From: Dermatemys mawii
Taxonomy: Eukaryota > Chordata > Testudines > Dermatemydidae
NCBI GenBank assembly: GCA_007922305.1
Contig: ML677351.1
Span: 10,073,558-10,137,557, forward strand
Length of the DNA stretch: 64,000 nucleotides
Direction of reading: 5' to 3'
In this document: positions 22,985 through 34,614 of the stretch, piece by piece
Numbering within the stretch: the stretch's first letter is position 1
Layout of the letters: each line of letters opens with the position of its first letter
Notes under the pieces: model-generated
What the model was told of the DNA's origin: nothing
Seen by the model: the letters and a program-made list of their open reading frames with translations, nothing else
The model's database searches: none
Position numbers and translations under genes: made by a program

Positions 22985-23400
22985 TTTAGGTTTGAGTGGT
23001 AGCCTGGTTGCTCCGTATCAGCAAAAACAAACAGCCAGGAGTCCTCATGGCACCTTAGAGATTAACCAATTTATTTGGGCATAAGCTTCCTTGGATTAAA
23101 ACCCACTTCATCAAATGTATGGAGTGGAAAATACAGTTGGCAGATATAAAGACACAGCACATGAAAAAATTGAAGTGGCAGGGGTCAGTGCTAATGAGTC
23201 AATTCAGTTAAGGTGGAAATGGCCTATTCTTAACAATTGACAGGAAGGGGCAAATACCAAGAGAGGGAAAAATCACTTTTGTAGTGCTAATGGAGCCAAC
23301 ACAAGCAAGGTGGCCCATATCAAACAGTTGACAAGAAGGTGTGAGCCTCAGCAGAGGGAAATTACTTTTTGTAGTGACCCATTCACTCCCATGCTTGGGC
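22985..23400 (-). mobile_element. Penelope-type hammerhead repeat with internal region, minus strand
   Basis: On the minus strand the 3' end is on the left: complement of 'gtggtagcctggttgctcc', then 'gcataagcttcc', then 'acccacttcatcaaatg' at about 23101-23117. The hammerhead-like core is decayed here (the expected C of CTGANGA is T). To the right lies the internal region shared with 57664-58143 ('tagtgacccattcactccc' at 23372-23390). Within it a unit of roughly 90-100 bp occurs twice (23210-23295 and 23308-23385: 'caattgacaggaagg' versus 'cagttgacaagaagg'). The 146-codon minus-strand frame 23208-23648 crosses this repeat and is chance. Confidence 0.7.
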
Positions 23401-24507
23401 AAGACCACAATTCTGCAGTGTGAGTTCACATATGTATGTATGAAATATTTCATAGTACACAGAAGCAGGTAAGGATAGGAAAAAAGCAGGGACAGACACA
23501 CATTGGAGTATAGTAATGGAAATACCAATAAATCACTCCCTGTAGCAAGCACATGAAACACTATTCTAACTGACAGAGCTCTATCCGTTGCAGAAACATT
23601 TAGGCTGCCATTTCTAAGGGATACTATCAACTTGTATACAGCTAGCAAAGCACAATCATGGCATACTTTGGTGATCTGCAGAGGTGACAGAAAAGATCAT
23701 TTTTGCAAAAGTAATCTGATATTCTCCTGTATAAGCATGTTCCACTAATTCAAGTATTTCTATATGGGTCTCTTTGAATAGTAAAGAGGGGTGGGTTTTT
23801 TGGTGTTTTTTTAAAATCCATATTAATTACAATACCAGTAAAGAGAAATACCAGCAAGAAGGATAGGAACTGCTCTTTGAGGAATTTGTTTTTAGGAGAA
23901 GGAAAGGAAAGGATGAGGTTGAGAATGGATTTCTTGAGCTGTTTGGGTTTGAACTCATGCCCATTGTGGTCAATGGCAAAGCTCCCATGGATTTCAGTGA
24001 GACAGGATCAGATAGTTAGATGCCCAGGGAGGTGAAAGTAAGGGAACCAGAAGTTGATCCCTTGAAGCTGAAGTGATACTAGGAGCAAAATTATCTAAGT
24101 AAAACCCAACAGCTTTCTCCAAGTTGTTATACACAACCTATTAATCTCTCACCGCTATTTAATTAAGAAGCATTATGGATAATCCAGAGCCAGGAAATTG
24201 TGTTGATACTTAAATTTTTATTTTATTATTGAGCACAAAAACTATAATGATGCACTCAAGCAAACTCCATTCTGAGCCTGTCAATAGTAAGTGAACTATT
24301 AATTATGGTGAATGGCTAAAGGGAAAAGAAAGTTTCTATTCTAAAGCAACCAAATATTTTCTGTAAACTCAAAAAAACCTCTTCCTTTCTGTCACACATA
24401 AGGTAAAAATATAAATATTCTTAGGGAATCTGCTAAGATAGAACAGAAAAATGAAGAAAGCATAGCATGACTATAACTTAATCTACCATTTCTCATGTGA
24501 AAAGGTT
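23401..24507. other. Unannotated non-coding DNA
   Basis: No gene or recognised element is seen. Near 23950-24010 the words 'ggtcaatggcaaag' and 'ggatttcagtgagacaggatc' look like the very common old 'ttcaatgg' sauropsid repeat. Confidence 0.5.
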
Positions 24508-25000
24508 GACTCACCATTGATGCCTTCTTGCTGTGGTCATAGCATAATCCCTCTCTCCTCACTGGGTATCTCCAGCCAACAACTGCACCACTTCTGCAGT
24601 GACCTGCCTCTTCCTGTGACTTGGCCCAGCCAGCTCACTTTAAAGTTTCTCCCCTTTCGGGGTAGGCCATGAAGAAAAGGAAGGGGAATAAATGCAAATA
24701 AACTGAGCTCATAATAAATAGAGGGAAAGGATTCCTTTTTAAGGTGCATCATAACCTGGCCTCTCTTCCCTCACAAAAGGGCCTTCAGACTGTAGTTGTC
24801 TGGGAAACTTCTGCCTTCAGTCAGTTCTTTCCACAGGAGCTGCAAGTCTGTTCTCTTCCATGGTCTGCCCACAAGTGAGCTGCTCTGCAATGCATTCACC
24901 CTGTGTATGCCTTCCAGGTGTGGTGGGGTGAGGCTACCTGAGTCCGGAGCAGCTCCTTAACCTCTTGTTATCCAGTGTGGCATTTGTATATGCCCTCACA
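24508..25000. mobile_element. Probable solo LTR
   Basis: The block starts TGactcacc and ends ccctcaCA, so it has TG...CA ends in either direction. Read minus, it begins TGTGAGGGCATATAC, like the other LTRs here that begin TGTGATG (38826 and 51034 ends). Read plus, it has a TTTAAAG box near 24637 and AATAAA signals at about 24687-24715. The orientation is therefore left open. The flanks do not show a convincing 4-6 bp duplication. There is no internal coding region. Confidence 0.45.
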
Positions 25001-25772
25001 GTCATGTTAGCAGGATTAGAGCAGAGTTCTCATCTGTGTAGTTTTACACCTGTTTTATTCAATTATAATGGTAAGATGAATAATTATTATAATGGCTTTT
25101 ACTATCCTGGATCCCACTCCTGCTTCCTGAGGAGTTAGTAACAGAAGACCTAATGACAACAATGGAAGCAGGAGCAGGATCAAGCCCTTATATACAATAG
25201 CAAATACATATATTTTGTTAATAATGTGCTATGGAAACTGTTCCAATAACTACCCTTTTTTTTTGTGTATACTCACATCCCAAACTTGCAAAGATTTACA
25301 TACCTGCTTAGCCTTATGCACTGTGAGTAGTCCCACTAAAGCCACCAAGGACTTACGATTTTCAGTAAAGCATCGTGCATCACATTGATGGCAACAGCTT
25401 AACTCACTGACAAATGTGTCACCTTTGATATGTTGCCATCACCTGAGGTAAAGCCTTAGGTCATACAGGGATAGGGCCCAGTTCTTAAAACAGCTCATAT
25501 CTCAGTTGCCTCTCCCCACACCCTTGCCCAACTTTTGAAGGATTTGCATGTGAATTTTCCCAGATGAGTCTCATTGACAAAGTGGCTAAAATCCCTGTTG
25601 AACTTCTCAAATTTAGATCTCACAAGGCAACACTGTGGAATTTATATTTAGTGGAGGATGTGATGATAATAATTTAATGCTAAATGTTTTTCACAGCCTG
25701 ACAGAAGTAGCTCTACAAACTACAAATAACATAGTTATCAAAATATAGCACAGAAAGAAGTACTCATTAGGG
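25001..25772. other. Unannotated DNA with an ancient repeat scrap
   Basis: No gene. Positions 25300-25385 ('cctgcttagccttatgcac', 'gtgagtagtcccacta') resemble a common old sauropsid repeat with words such as 'agtagtcccattgac' and 'gcttaagtgctttgc'. A T run lies at 25256-25264. Confidence 0.45.
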
Positions 25773-26512
25773 GAGAGGTGGGTAAACTATGGCTGGTGAG
25801 CCACATCCATCCCACGGGACCCTCCTGCCCAGCCCTAGAGCCCCTGGCCCCTACCCTGCTGTCGCCACTCCTCGGCAGCCTCAGCTCACTGTGCCACCAG
25901 CACAATGCTCTGGGCAGCGGGACTGTGAGCTCTTGCTGGGTAGCTGGGTTGCGGCCTGACCCAGTGCTCTGTGCTGTGTGGTGGTGTGATGGGCTCCAGC
26001 TGGGCAGCATGACTGCCTGTGCTGGTGAGCTGTAGTGCCACCAGCCACAGGTGCTCCAAGCAGTACAGTAAGAGGGCAGGGAGCAGGGGGATTGGATAGA
26101 GGGCAGGGGAGTTTGGGGTGGTGGTCAAGGGGTGTGGGTGGATAGGCGTTGTGGTGGTCCTGGGTGTGCAGTCACGAAGGAGAGGGCAGTGGGGGGCAGT
26201 CAGGAGCAGGAAGAAGGCAGCTTGGATGGGGCATCAGGAATGAGAGAAGTGGCTGGATGGGTCGGTGGAGGGCAGTTAGGGGCAGGGGGGCGTGGATGGG
26301 TTGCGGGGGGCTGTCAGGGGACAGGGAACTGGAGGGTTGGATGGTGCAGGAGTCCAGAGGGGCCATCAGGGGGCAAGAAGCAGGGGGAGTCAGATGGCGT
26401 GGAGGCTGGGCCATGCCTGGCTGTTTGGGGATGCACAGCCTCCTCTAACAGGCCTCCATACAATTCTGGAAGCCTGATGTGGCCGTCAGGCCAAAATGTT
26501 TTCCCACCCCTG
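25773..26512. mobile_element. GC-rich non-autonomous hAT-type transposon
   Basis: The left end 'gagaggtgggtaaacta' and the right end (complement 'caggggtgggaaaacat') form the terminal inverted repeat CAGGGGTGGGCAAAC known from amniote hAT elements. Inside each end lie the typical 'gtgagccacatcc' and 'gatgtggccgtcaggcc' words. The flanks cattaggg (25765-25772) and cgttagga (26513-26520) match at 6 of 8 bases, as an aged 8-bp duplication. The interior is G-rich on the plus strand, which explains the many overlapping open frames between 25738 and 26518. None has a domain. Confidence 0.82.
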
Positions 26513-27127
26513 CGTTAGGATATATAAAAAGCAAGCAATGTTATAAGTACTCTGTTGAGGGTCATTTTTGTTCCTCATATAACTGTGAAACATTGACTAT
26601 TAATTAAATAAAATCTTACTCTGCGTACATACATACCCATGCAGATAGGAATTTGGGGTACTGCTGTACACATACAATAGTTTTTTATGGAAAAAAACAC
26701 TTGAGCATAATAAAGGATAAAACTCACAACATTTGTCTGCTAGCCCTCTCTTATTGCTGGTGGTGAAACTTCAGTATGCTTATCCAGGCTATGCTGATTA
26801 CAGATGAGCTGAGACTAAAGTTCCCTGGATAGCAACAACAAAATATATGAAAATAAAATTTTAAAAAAACATAAATGAATAAATCCACCAGCCTTGTACC
26901 TGAGACAACTAGCTGTACCTGCTGCTTAGGTTTGGATGAAGATATGTTTCATTGGGACTCAGCAACTGTGCCATGGCTTTCATGAGAACACCACCTACTC
27001 AGAGTCATTAGGAAAGGAAACAAAGTGCACCCAGAAGAAAATATGCTGTTTCTTAACTAACTGAAAGAAAAGCGATTTCATATTCTGCACATCTCTGTTA
27101 CGAGACCATTCTTCCTGTGTGTTAGGA
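26513..27127. other. Unannotated non-coding DNA
   Basis: Nothing recognised in this 0.6-kb AT-rich stretch. Confidence 0.5.
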
Positions 27128-27508
27128 TAGTGGCTCTCAAACTTTCCAGACTACTGTATCCTTTTCAGGAGTCAGATTTATCTTAAATACCCCAAGTTTC
27201 ACCTCACTTAAGAGCTACTTGCTTACAAAATCAGACATAAAAACACATTATAATTATAATTTTTACAATTATATGGTAAAAATGAGAGAGAGCAATTTTT
27301 CAGTAATTGATTTATTTTAGTATTGTAAAATAAATCAATTGGAATATAAATATTGTACTTACTTTTCAGTGTATAGAGCAGTATGAATGAGTCATTGTCA
27401 GTATGACATTTTAATTTGTACCGACTTCACTCATGATTTTTAAGTTTCCTGTTGTAAAGTTAGGCAAATATCTAGATGAGTTGATGTACCTCTGGTTGAG
27501 AACCACAG
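27128..27508. mobile_element. Non-autonomous hAT-type element
   Basis: The ends 'tagtggctctcaaactttcc' and, complemented, 'ctgtggttctcaaccagagg' are terminal inverted repeats of the CAGTGGTTCTCAA type. The right-hand half ('tagatgagttgatgtacc', 'gttgtaaagttaggcaaat') occurs reversed at 40904-41150, so two copies of one family lie in this window. The candidate 8-bp flanks match at only 4 of 8 bases, so the duplication is not demonstrated. An internal AT-rich palindrome-like zone lies at 27250-27350. Confidence 0.65.
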
Positions 27509-29362
27509 CTTTTGGGGACGAATCTTGAAGAATTTACCTGTGCAGCAATCCCACTGAAATAAAAAGGAGCTTGGAAAGAGTAAGATCTGCAAAATGACAC
27601 TCTTTATTGTCATTCTTTATTGCCTTTAATCTTGTATAGTCATTTACACCTGCGCAAAGAAAATACCAAACAGCAGCAAATCAGAATGCTCCACTCAGTT
27701 ACAATGGTGATAGCATTTCACACTCACTTTGTATTGCGGTCGATGACTACTGAAGGTGCAGGACAGGGGAGAATCTTTTGACCTTATGATTATACTGGGT
27801 GCATTGAATGCAGAATCAAACTGTTGGATATCTTTCCATGAAATGTTTGGAAAGATTGTAATGGCTTTTTTCCTACTGAATAAGAAAAATGCTAACATTA
27901 AATCACTGCCCTGTGCTTCGTCTACTAAATCACACACTGAGACCCAGAGCCATCTTTAGCTGAATCATTTACCACTGATCAATATAACTATGGTAGCACT
28001 ATAAAATATATAACTTTTCATATTGGCAAATCAAAAAAGGAGGATTTTGGACTAATGAGTGGATGAAAGAATAATCCCCGAGAACACTACAGCATAAGGA
28101 ACATCTCTTAAGAGATGTGCTCATGGTTGTTTTTATACTGATAATAATGCAGGGTTTTTTATACTGATAAAGAAAAACCTTTCCCCAACAACTGCACTTG
28201 ACATTAAAATAGAGGAAAATTTGTGGAAAGAAAGTCTACACAGAGTTCCATTGTGTGTAAGAGTGACGATTAGCTGATTGAGGGCAGGACAACACTATTT
28301 TTCTTCCAAGATTAAAAAAAAATGTTAAAAATAAATGCATAGTCAATCCAAGAGCACCAAAGGAAGCAGCCAAGTAGACCAGTCAATGCTATAGAAGTGA
28401 GATAACAGTAATCAGAACAAAGAAAGTTAAACAAAATAGAGAAAGAAATAGGAAATGCAGTTTTCTTTTTGAAAATGGGTTAGATTTCAAGTACTTATGA
28501 AGGAGAGGATCTTTAAATATGAGCTAAAGTCTTGTGTAAACTTTTCCACTCACCTTTCACAACACATAGCATATCATTCCAGACCATTCAGCACTTATTA
28601 ATAACCAGGCTGAGACTACTTTGGAAATTTTGTATTTCAGAGTTTCACACATGCAATCATTTAAATTAAGGCTTCCCATTTACACTGTGTTAGCAGCTGG
28701 CACTATAAGGGAAAGTATTGCAGCATACTTACCCTAAATAAAAGAGCAGTGAAAACAGTATAGCAATAGTATAGGAACTTTTATAAAGTTAAATCAATGG
28801 GAATCTTTGTGTGAGAAAAAATATTCTTCCAAGTTAAGTTTGCAGGAACTGTCCTTTTATTTTAGCTCAAAAAATTGGGTCCAGAGCAATGCAAAGGAGC
28901 TGGACCCTAAGTGGATCTTCCTAGGTGAGAATTCCCCTAGTTTGGATGTGTCTGCAGCTGGTTCTTCTGCTGTTACCTTCCCAACCTCAGCGTAGTGGGG
29001 ACTAGCACTCAGGCTTTTCTCAGATTGCAGCAGAGAATGTAGGACATTGCTTTTTAGGTGTGCTAGATTTAATTATGTAACATCCAGTTTCCACTTTTTT
29101 GTAGATATGGAAACAAATCAGAACCTCACGTGTGAACATCCTCCATACTGAGATTCAAAATCTGAACCCAGTTCTGGAATCAGATTTTTGCCAGTGGTTC
29201 CTGTTTTTATAACTGTCCAACCAAACACTTCTACATTCAAACACTGCTCCACTTTTCAGGGTGTCAGTAGGCCTGGGTTATCTAATCCTCTGTTGATAAA
29301 TCAGGCAATTAGATTCTGGCTCAAATTTGTTATATATTCATTATTTAAAAGTAGAAGGTTAC
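27509..29362. other. Unannotated non-coding DNA
   Basis: No gene or recognised repeat in 1.85 kb. The overlapping opposite-strand frames at 27695-27937 and 27756-27959 have no domain. Confidence 0.5.
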
Positions 29363-30928
29363 TATCATAGAATCATAAAATATCAGGGTTAGAAGGGACC
29401 TCAGGAGGTCACCTAGTTCAACCCCCTGCTCAAAACAGAACTAATCCCCAACTAAATCATCCCAGCCAGGGCTTTGTCTAGCCTGACCTTAAAAACCTCT
29501 AAGGAAGGAGATTCTACTGCCTCTCTAGGTAACCCATTCCAGTGCTTCACCACCCTCCTAGTGAAAAAAAGTTTTTCCTAATATCTAACCTAAACCTCCT
29601 CTGCAACTTAAAACTATTACTCCATTGTTCTGTCATCTGCTACCACTGATAACAGTTTAGATCCATCCTCTTTGGAACCCCCTTTCAGATAGTTGAAAGC
29701 AGCTATCAAATCCTCCCTCATTCTTCTCTTCTGCAGACTATACAAACGCAGTTCCCTCAGTGTCTCCTTGTAAGTCATGTGCTCCAGCCCCCTAATCATT
29801 TTTGTTGCCCTCCACTGGACTCATTCCAAATTTATCCACATCCTTCTTGTAGTGTGGGGCCCAAAACTGGACACATTACTCCAGATGAGGCCTCAGCAAC
29901 GCCGAATAGAAGGGAATGATCACGTCCCTAGATCTGCTGGAAATGCCCCTACTTATACAACCCAAAATGTTGTTAGCCTTCTTGGCAACAAGGGCACATT
30001 GTTGACTCATATCCAGCTTCTCATCCACTGTAACCCCTAGGACCTTTTCTGCAGAACTGCTGCCTAGCCATTCAGTCCCTAGTCTGTAGCAGTGCATGGG
30101 ATTTGTCCGAACTAAGTGCAGGACTCTGCATTTGTCCTTGCTGAGCCTCATCAGATTTCTTTTGGCCCAATCCTCTAATTTGTCTAGGTCCCTCTGTATC
30201 CTATCTCCAGCATATCTACCATTCCTCCCAGTTTAGTGTCATCTGCAAACTTGCTGAGGGTGCAATCTACACCATCCTCCAGATCATTAATGAAGATATT
30301 GAACAAAATCGGCCCCAGGACAACCCTTCGGGCATTTCTCTTGAGAGCAGTGCCAACTAAACATGAAGTCATTGATCACTACCCATTGAGCCTGATGATC
30401 TAACCAGCTTTCTATCCACCTTATAGTCCATTCATCCAGCCCATATGTCTTTAACTTGCTCACAAGAATACGTTGGAAGACCATATCTAAAGCTTTGCTA
30501 AAGTCAAGATATATCACATCCACTGCTTTCCCCTCATCCACAGAACAAGTTATCTCATTATAGAAGGCACTTAGGTTAGTCAGGCATGACTTGCCCTTGG
30601 TGAATCCTCATCACTTTCCTCTCCTTTAAGTGCCTCAGAATTGATTCCCTGAGGACCTGTTCCATGATTTTACCAGGGACTGAGGTGAGGCTGACTGGCC
30701 TGTAGTTCCCTGGATATTCCTTCTTCCCTTTTTTAAAGATGAGCACTTCATTAGCTTTTTTCCAGTCTTCTGGAACCTCTCCAGATCGCCTTGAGTTTTC
30801 AAAGATAATGGCCAATAGCTCTGCAATCATGTCGGTTCCTTTAGCACCCTCGGATGCAGTGCATCTGGCCTCATGGACTTGTGCTCGTCCATCTTTTCTA
30901 AATAGTCCTGAACCACTTCTTTCTAGCT
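29363..30928 (-). mobile_element. CR1 LINE, 5'-truncated copy with RT domain and 3' end
   Basis: On the minus strand, broken frames follow the order of CR1 ORF2, the endonuclease/reverse transcriptase that mobilises this chicken-repeat-1 LINE. From 30830 down: NYRPVSLTSVPGK (RT block), [34 protein letters not shown], the catalytic FADDTKLGG at about 30224-30250, then [11 protein letters not shown] near 29880 and [14 protein letters not shown] near 29700. The 3' untranslated end finishes at 29363 with two tandem ATTYTATG-like octamers ('catagaatcataaaat' on plus), the CR1 3' hallmark. It starts inside ORF2, lacks the endonuclease, and has stops and shifts, so it is dead. Five separate frames between 29617 and 30830 are its pieces; the plus-strand frames overlapping them are shadows. 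Confidence 0.95.
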
Positions 30929-31238
30929 ACGCTATCCTTCCATCCTGCATTCCACCTTGCTCCACTCCCCCATTTTTTTGCTTCCGAGAAATAAATGTAA
31001 CATTTGACAGATTTAAGGTGAAGTACTTAGATGACACTGCTGACTGTTCCTCTTTGAGTAAAATGTGTTCATGATAAAGAATAGAATTAACATATTGTTC
31101 AATTACATTTAATACATAATACATTAAACATACTGTACTAATAACATCTCTACTGAACAGGAAGGGGCTAGAGAAGAAAGGTGGTGATATACGGTAGCTG
31201 TTGAATAATATGTTCAAATGTAACCCGAATATTTAGGG
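30929..31238. other. Unannotated spacer
   Basis: About 310 bp between the CR1 5' break and the next hAT element. Nothing recognised. The minus-strand 96-codon frame 30927-31217 shows no domain. Confidence 0.5.
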
Positions 31239-31784
31239 CAGGGATTCCCAAACTTTAACAACCTATGAACCCCTTTCATTAAAATGTCAAGTCACATGAA
31301 TCTTCTCATAAAAATGATTATTTCCTGGGATTTTCTCCTTTACCTGAGTATAAATTATAAAAGCAGTGATCTTGGAAATATAAAATTTGTTTTCATGGCA
31401 TGCTTATTACACACTATTTATTATTAATTATTATTAATCATTTCAGTATTTTTATTACATTGTGAAAATGGCAACACTCTTCCAACATCTCACTTTCATA
31501 ACTTATAGCACTTTGAATAAGCCTGTTATAAGACAAGGCTCCTATGTTTCATCAAAGAGTATCAGATGTGGAACAGCATGAAGGTATTTAAAAAGCCAAC
31601 TCAAAGAGTTCCTCCTACAAAAGCATTCAGATCTTGAGCAGTCCAGGCAAACAATGCACATTACAACAAAGCTTAAACTTATTCTTCGTAATCATTTTTA
31701 AAAACATCACTAGCTGCCTATTTAATTTTAAAAACAGCAAAAAATATCCACCTCCCTCTTCCATTTTTATTTCTAAAGCACTAA

Positions 31785-31916
31785 AAGGAGAGGAAAGTGA
31801 TCAAGAACAGTCCGCATGGATTCACCAAGGGCAAGTTATTCCTGACTAACTTTATTACCTTCTATGATGAGATGACTATCCCTGTGGATCAGGGGAAAGC
31901 AGTGGGCATGTTATTG
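31785..31916 (+). mobile_element. Short internal CR1 fragment
   Basis: Words such as 'ggattcaccaagggcaagtt', 'cctgactaac' and 'caggggaaagcagtggg' match the RT region of CR1, the same segment present on the minus strand at about 30530-30620. The piece is about 130 bp, lacks the CR1 3' end and lies inside the hAT element. It is therefore not an ordinary 5'-truncated insertion and was probably captured or left after deletion. Confidence 0.8.
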
Positions 31917-32195
31917 GTGGGCAGTGATCAATCCAGGTTCGGCTGATTTATCGCGTCTAGACTAGGTGCAACAAATTGATCCCCAATTGCTCTCCCATTG
32001 ACTCCCGTACTTCAGCACTGTGAGAGGTGCAGACGGATTCGACATGGGAGTGGCAGCAGTCAACTTACCGCGGCATGTTCGCTGTGGTAAGCGGATCCAA
32101 GTACATTAACTTCAGCTACTTTATTCACATAGCTGAAATTGTGTAAAGATCGATTCCTCTCCCTCCCACTAGTGTAGACCAAGGCTTGAAGTTTA
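31917..32195. mobile_element. MITE fragment ending in gtgtagacc
   Basis: This block is rich in CpG-derived and palindromic words ('gatttatcgcgtctagacta', 'agctgaaatt', 'ttcagctac') and ends 'agtgtagaccaaggcttg', the reverse of the 'tgtctacac' terminus typical of short DNA elements in this window. The left terminus is not visible next to the CR1 scrap, so it is truncated there. It is non-coding. Confidence 0.5.
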
Positions 32196-32393
32196 AATCT
32201 CCTCAGTGTGATAAATATGCTTGCTTTGATCTGCTTAGTTCTTCGAAGTCCAGGGGCTCCCGGCTGCTGACTCCATGCTGCCTGGGATTCCTAGGGACAG
32301 CTCTGACCACCACTAAGGAATTTTTTCCTGAGAACCCTCTGTAATATTTTGCAGACCCTCATGCGTTCATGAACCCCAAGTTAGGAACCACTG

Positions 32394-33159
32394 ATCTGGG
32401 GTTACTTAAGGAGGTATTTATATATCCATGAAAGTGATTATATATAATGCATGTATTATGTATGTATGAGAGTATTTTTACCCCTCCAATTATTTATTCT
32501 GATTTCAAAGACAATAGCTCTTCATTGGATAGTTCCCCTTTTTCAACATTTACCCCCCCACATTTTTTTTCTGTTACCATTGCTCAGTGTCATAATAGGT
32601 TGTAGCCAGTAGATGGCAATTACACGATTTTATGATGTTTTGTTAAGGCCTAACAGCTATACAGCTCTCCACTCAAAAGTTACTCACATTATCATGCAAT
32701 TATCTATCAAACTTTAATTTAAATGTAGGGCAACAATTCATTAAGACATATTGAGGGATAGCTTAACTTCAGGAAATGTATTCTCAAAAAGTGGGAGCAC
32801 TGCACAATAAATAAGACTAGGTGAATAGCTCCAATATTAAACACGGACACAGTTCACCAAGACAACTTTGCTTTCATTCTGATAATTTGAAATTTTAAAA
32901 ATTAATCACCTTCTGATTAGTTTACCAAAATTCAAAGCAAAATAACTTGGCAAGATAGAAAAAAGACCTTGGTACCACTGAACAATAAAAAAGTAGCATT
33001 TACATTGCACTGTATAACTATTAGAGCATATTAATGTTAAGGGCGTGCACACACACACACCTGTGATAGTACTGTACAATTTTAAATGAGCATTATAGAG
33101 TGCCTATTATTTTTTGTTTTCCTAACATTTAGTACAGGATGCAGCTTGAATAGTTCACC
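32394..33159. other. Unannotated DNA with a short CA microsatellite
   Basis: No gene. A (CA)n run of about 8 units lies at 33046-33061 and a T run at 32563-32570. The rest is AT-rich and not recognised. Confidence 0.5.
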
Positions 33160-33260
33160 AGGGCCCCAATTCAACAGTCCACCCATACTCAAAGCACTTA
33201 AATATATGCTTGACTTTAATGGGACTTAAGCACATGCTTAAAAATGGTGATGAATAAGGA
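33160..33260. repeat. Ancient 'gcacttaa' dispersed repeat
   Basis: The words 'gggccccaattcaacag', 'aaagcacttaaatatatg', 'taatgggacttaagcac' and 'atgcttaaaa' match a common old sauropsid repeat built of alternating 'agcacttaagca' and 'tgcttaagtgct' words. Non-coding, class unknown. Confidence 0.45.
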
Positions 33261-33964
33261 TGAATTTAATCACTGTGCTTTGCTGATCTGAGGTCCAGAT
33301 TAGACATTAGGGACAAAGTTGCGTGAGTTAAATTAACAGGATTCATCCCTAGCTCTGTCTGCACAGCTATAAAAAGAATTTGCATAGCCCTTCGTGAGAG
33401 AGAAACAGAATCACATCTCACTATCTGCTAATGAATAAGTGGTATGTGTTTGGTGAAGATTAATCAAACTTTGCTACAGATTTCTTTTATTGTCTATAAC
33501 CTCAATCTAAATAATATGCAATTTGATAAGTAATCAAGATCCACCTTGAGATATGTGACCTCTGGATCAGCATGTTTTTGTGCTGATAACTTATTCCTCA
33601 TTTAATACGAAAAACATGTGCAATGGAATAAAAAAATAACCCCTGATTAAACAACGTGCAGTACTTAGTTATCATGCATATACCTTACTGTAGCAACATA
33701 AATTTCTTTTATATTTTAACATATAAACTGTGTTAAAAGGTTCCACACCCTACTTTTTTACAGCATACTTGTCATGGTTGTTATAGACTCCTTTACATCC
33801 TGGCAAAAGGCAATTTTTAGATAGCATAGCTTCATTTTCCTGCAGCATTATCACCATTTCTTCCTTTCACAGAATGCTGCTAATCCTTCCTGTCTATTTA
33901 TCCAAGCTGCTTCTTCTGACAGATCTAATGAATGTCATATCTTGTAGCATGTCAACTGGGTAAA

Positions 33965-33969
<5 letters not shown>
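33261..33969. other. Unannotated non-coding DNA
   Basis: Nothing recognised; AT-rich. Confidence 0.5.
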
Positions 33970-34003
<34 letters not shown>

Positions 34004-34011
34004 CAAGAGCA
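33970..34011 (+). repeat. Poly(A) tract of 42 A
   Basis: An uninterrupted homopolymer of 42 A, by far the longest in the window. It is preceded by 'taaaatatt'. It could be the tail of a young retroposed sequence on the plus strand, but the upstream 300 bp show no recognised SINE, LINE end or coding match, so it may be a simple repeat. Its length may also be an assembly estimate. Confidence 0.95.
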
Positions 34012-34614
34012 AGATTGACTAGGGTCAGTAAAAATAAATGGCTTATCTATGCTGTACATCACTTTCCCCCTCATATATTTTCCTTCTCAAAGATATCAGT
34101 AATATTCCATTTTCTGAGTCACCATTTAGAATGGTTGAGGATTTAAATGTCATACTTCATTATTGTTTGATGTGATGAAGGTTTCATGCCATGGACCATC
34201 TTAGTAATGATAACTGTTTATCCAATTCTTTTTAGGAAATGCATTGATTTTCTTTCTAAAACTGGTTCTTTATCACAAGGTCTTTTGTTCTCCACCAGAT
34301 ACACTATTAAGTAGCTCTTACTTAAAGTTCATCTAGAAATGTATTTTATGTGTTTTGTGAAATATCTTTTACGTGTTTCACATTTAAATTCCACCAGGTA
34401 AAGGCTCCATAGCTTTTCCCAATAGGAGAGATGGAGGTTAGATGACACAGTGAATTAACTTTAAAACATTCAGAGCCATATGCTCCCACAGTCTGCATGT
34501 CAAAGAGCATAGTAAATCACTACAAAAACCTGCCTTCCCAAACCTACCTCCAAATTCAATGCACAAGTTACAAATCTCTACTTGATATTCTATTAGGCCA
34601 GAAAACAACCTACA
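34012..34614. other. Unannotated non-coding DNA
   Basis: Nothing recognised. Confidence 0.5.

Larger units (their letters stand above)
31239..32393. mobile_element. hAT-type element containing nested insertions
   Basis: The left end 'cagggattcccaaacttt' and the right end, complemented, 'cagtggttcctaacttgg' form a hAT-type terminal inverted repeat. Both ends continue with matching words about 'gaacccc' (left 'ctatgaacccctttc', right 'tcatgaaccccaag'). The flanks atttaggg (31231-31238) and atctgggg (32394-32401) agree at 6 of 8 bases, as an old 8-bp duplication. A CR1 scrap and a MITE (31785-32195) lie inside. No transposase frame is recognisable. Confidence 0.75.

Noticed and set aside
23208..23648. 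146-codon minus-strand open frame
   Set aside because: It overlaps the internal region of a Penelope-type non-coding repeat and shows no domain.
25738..26518. Seven overlapping open frames of 61-128 codons on both strands
   Set aside because: All lie in the GC-rich interior of a hAT element, where stop codons are rare by composition.
27128..27508. 8-bp target duplication at the hAT element
   Set aside because: Candidate flanks tgttagga and cttttggg match at only 4 of 8 bases, too few to claim.
29777..31074. Plus-strand frames 29777-30040 and 30739-31074
   Set aside because: They are antisense shadows of the minus-strand CR1 reverse transcriptase or its edge.
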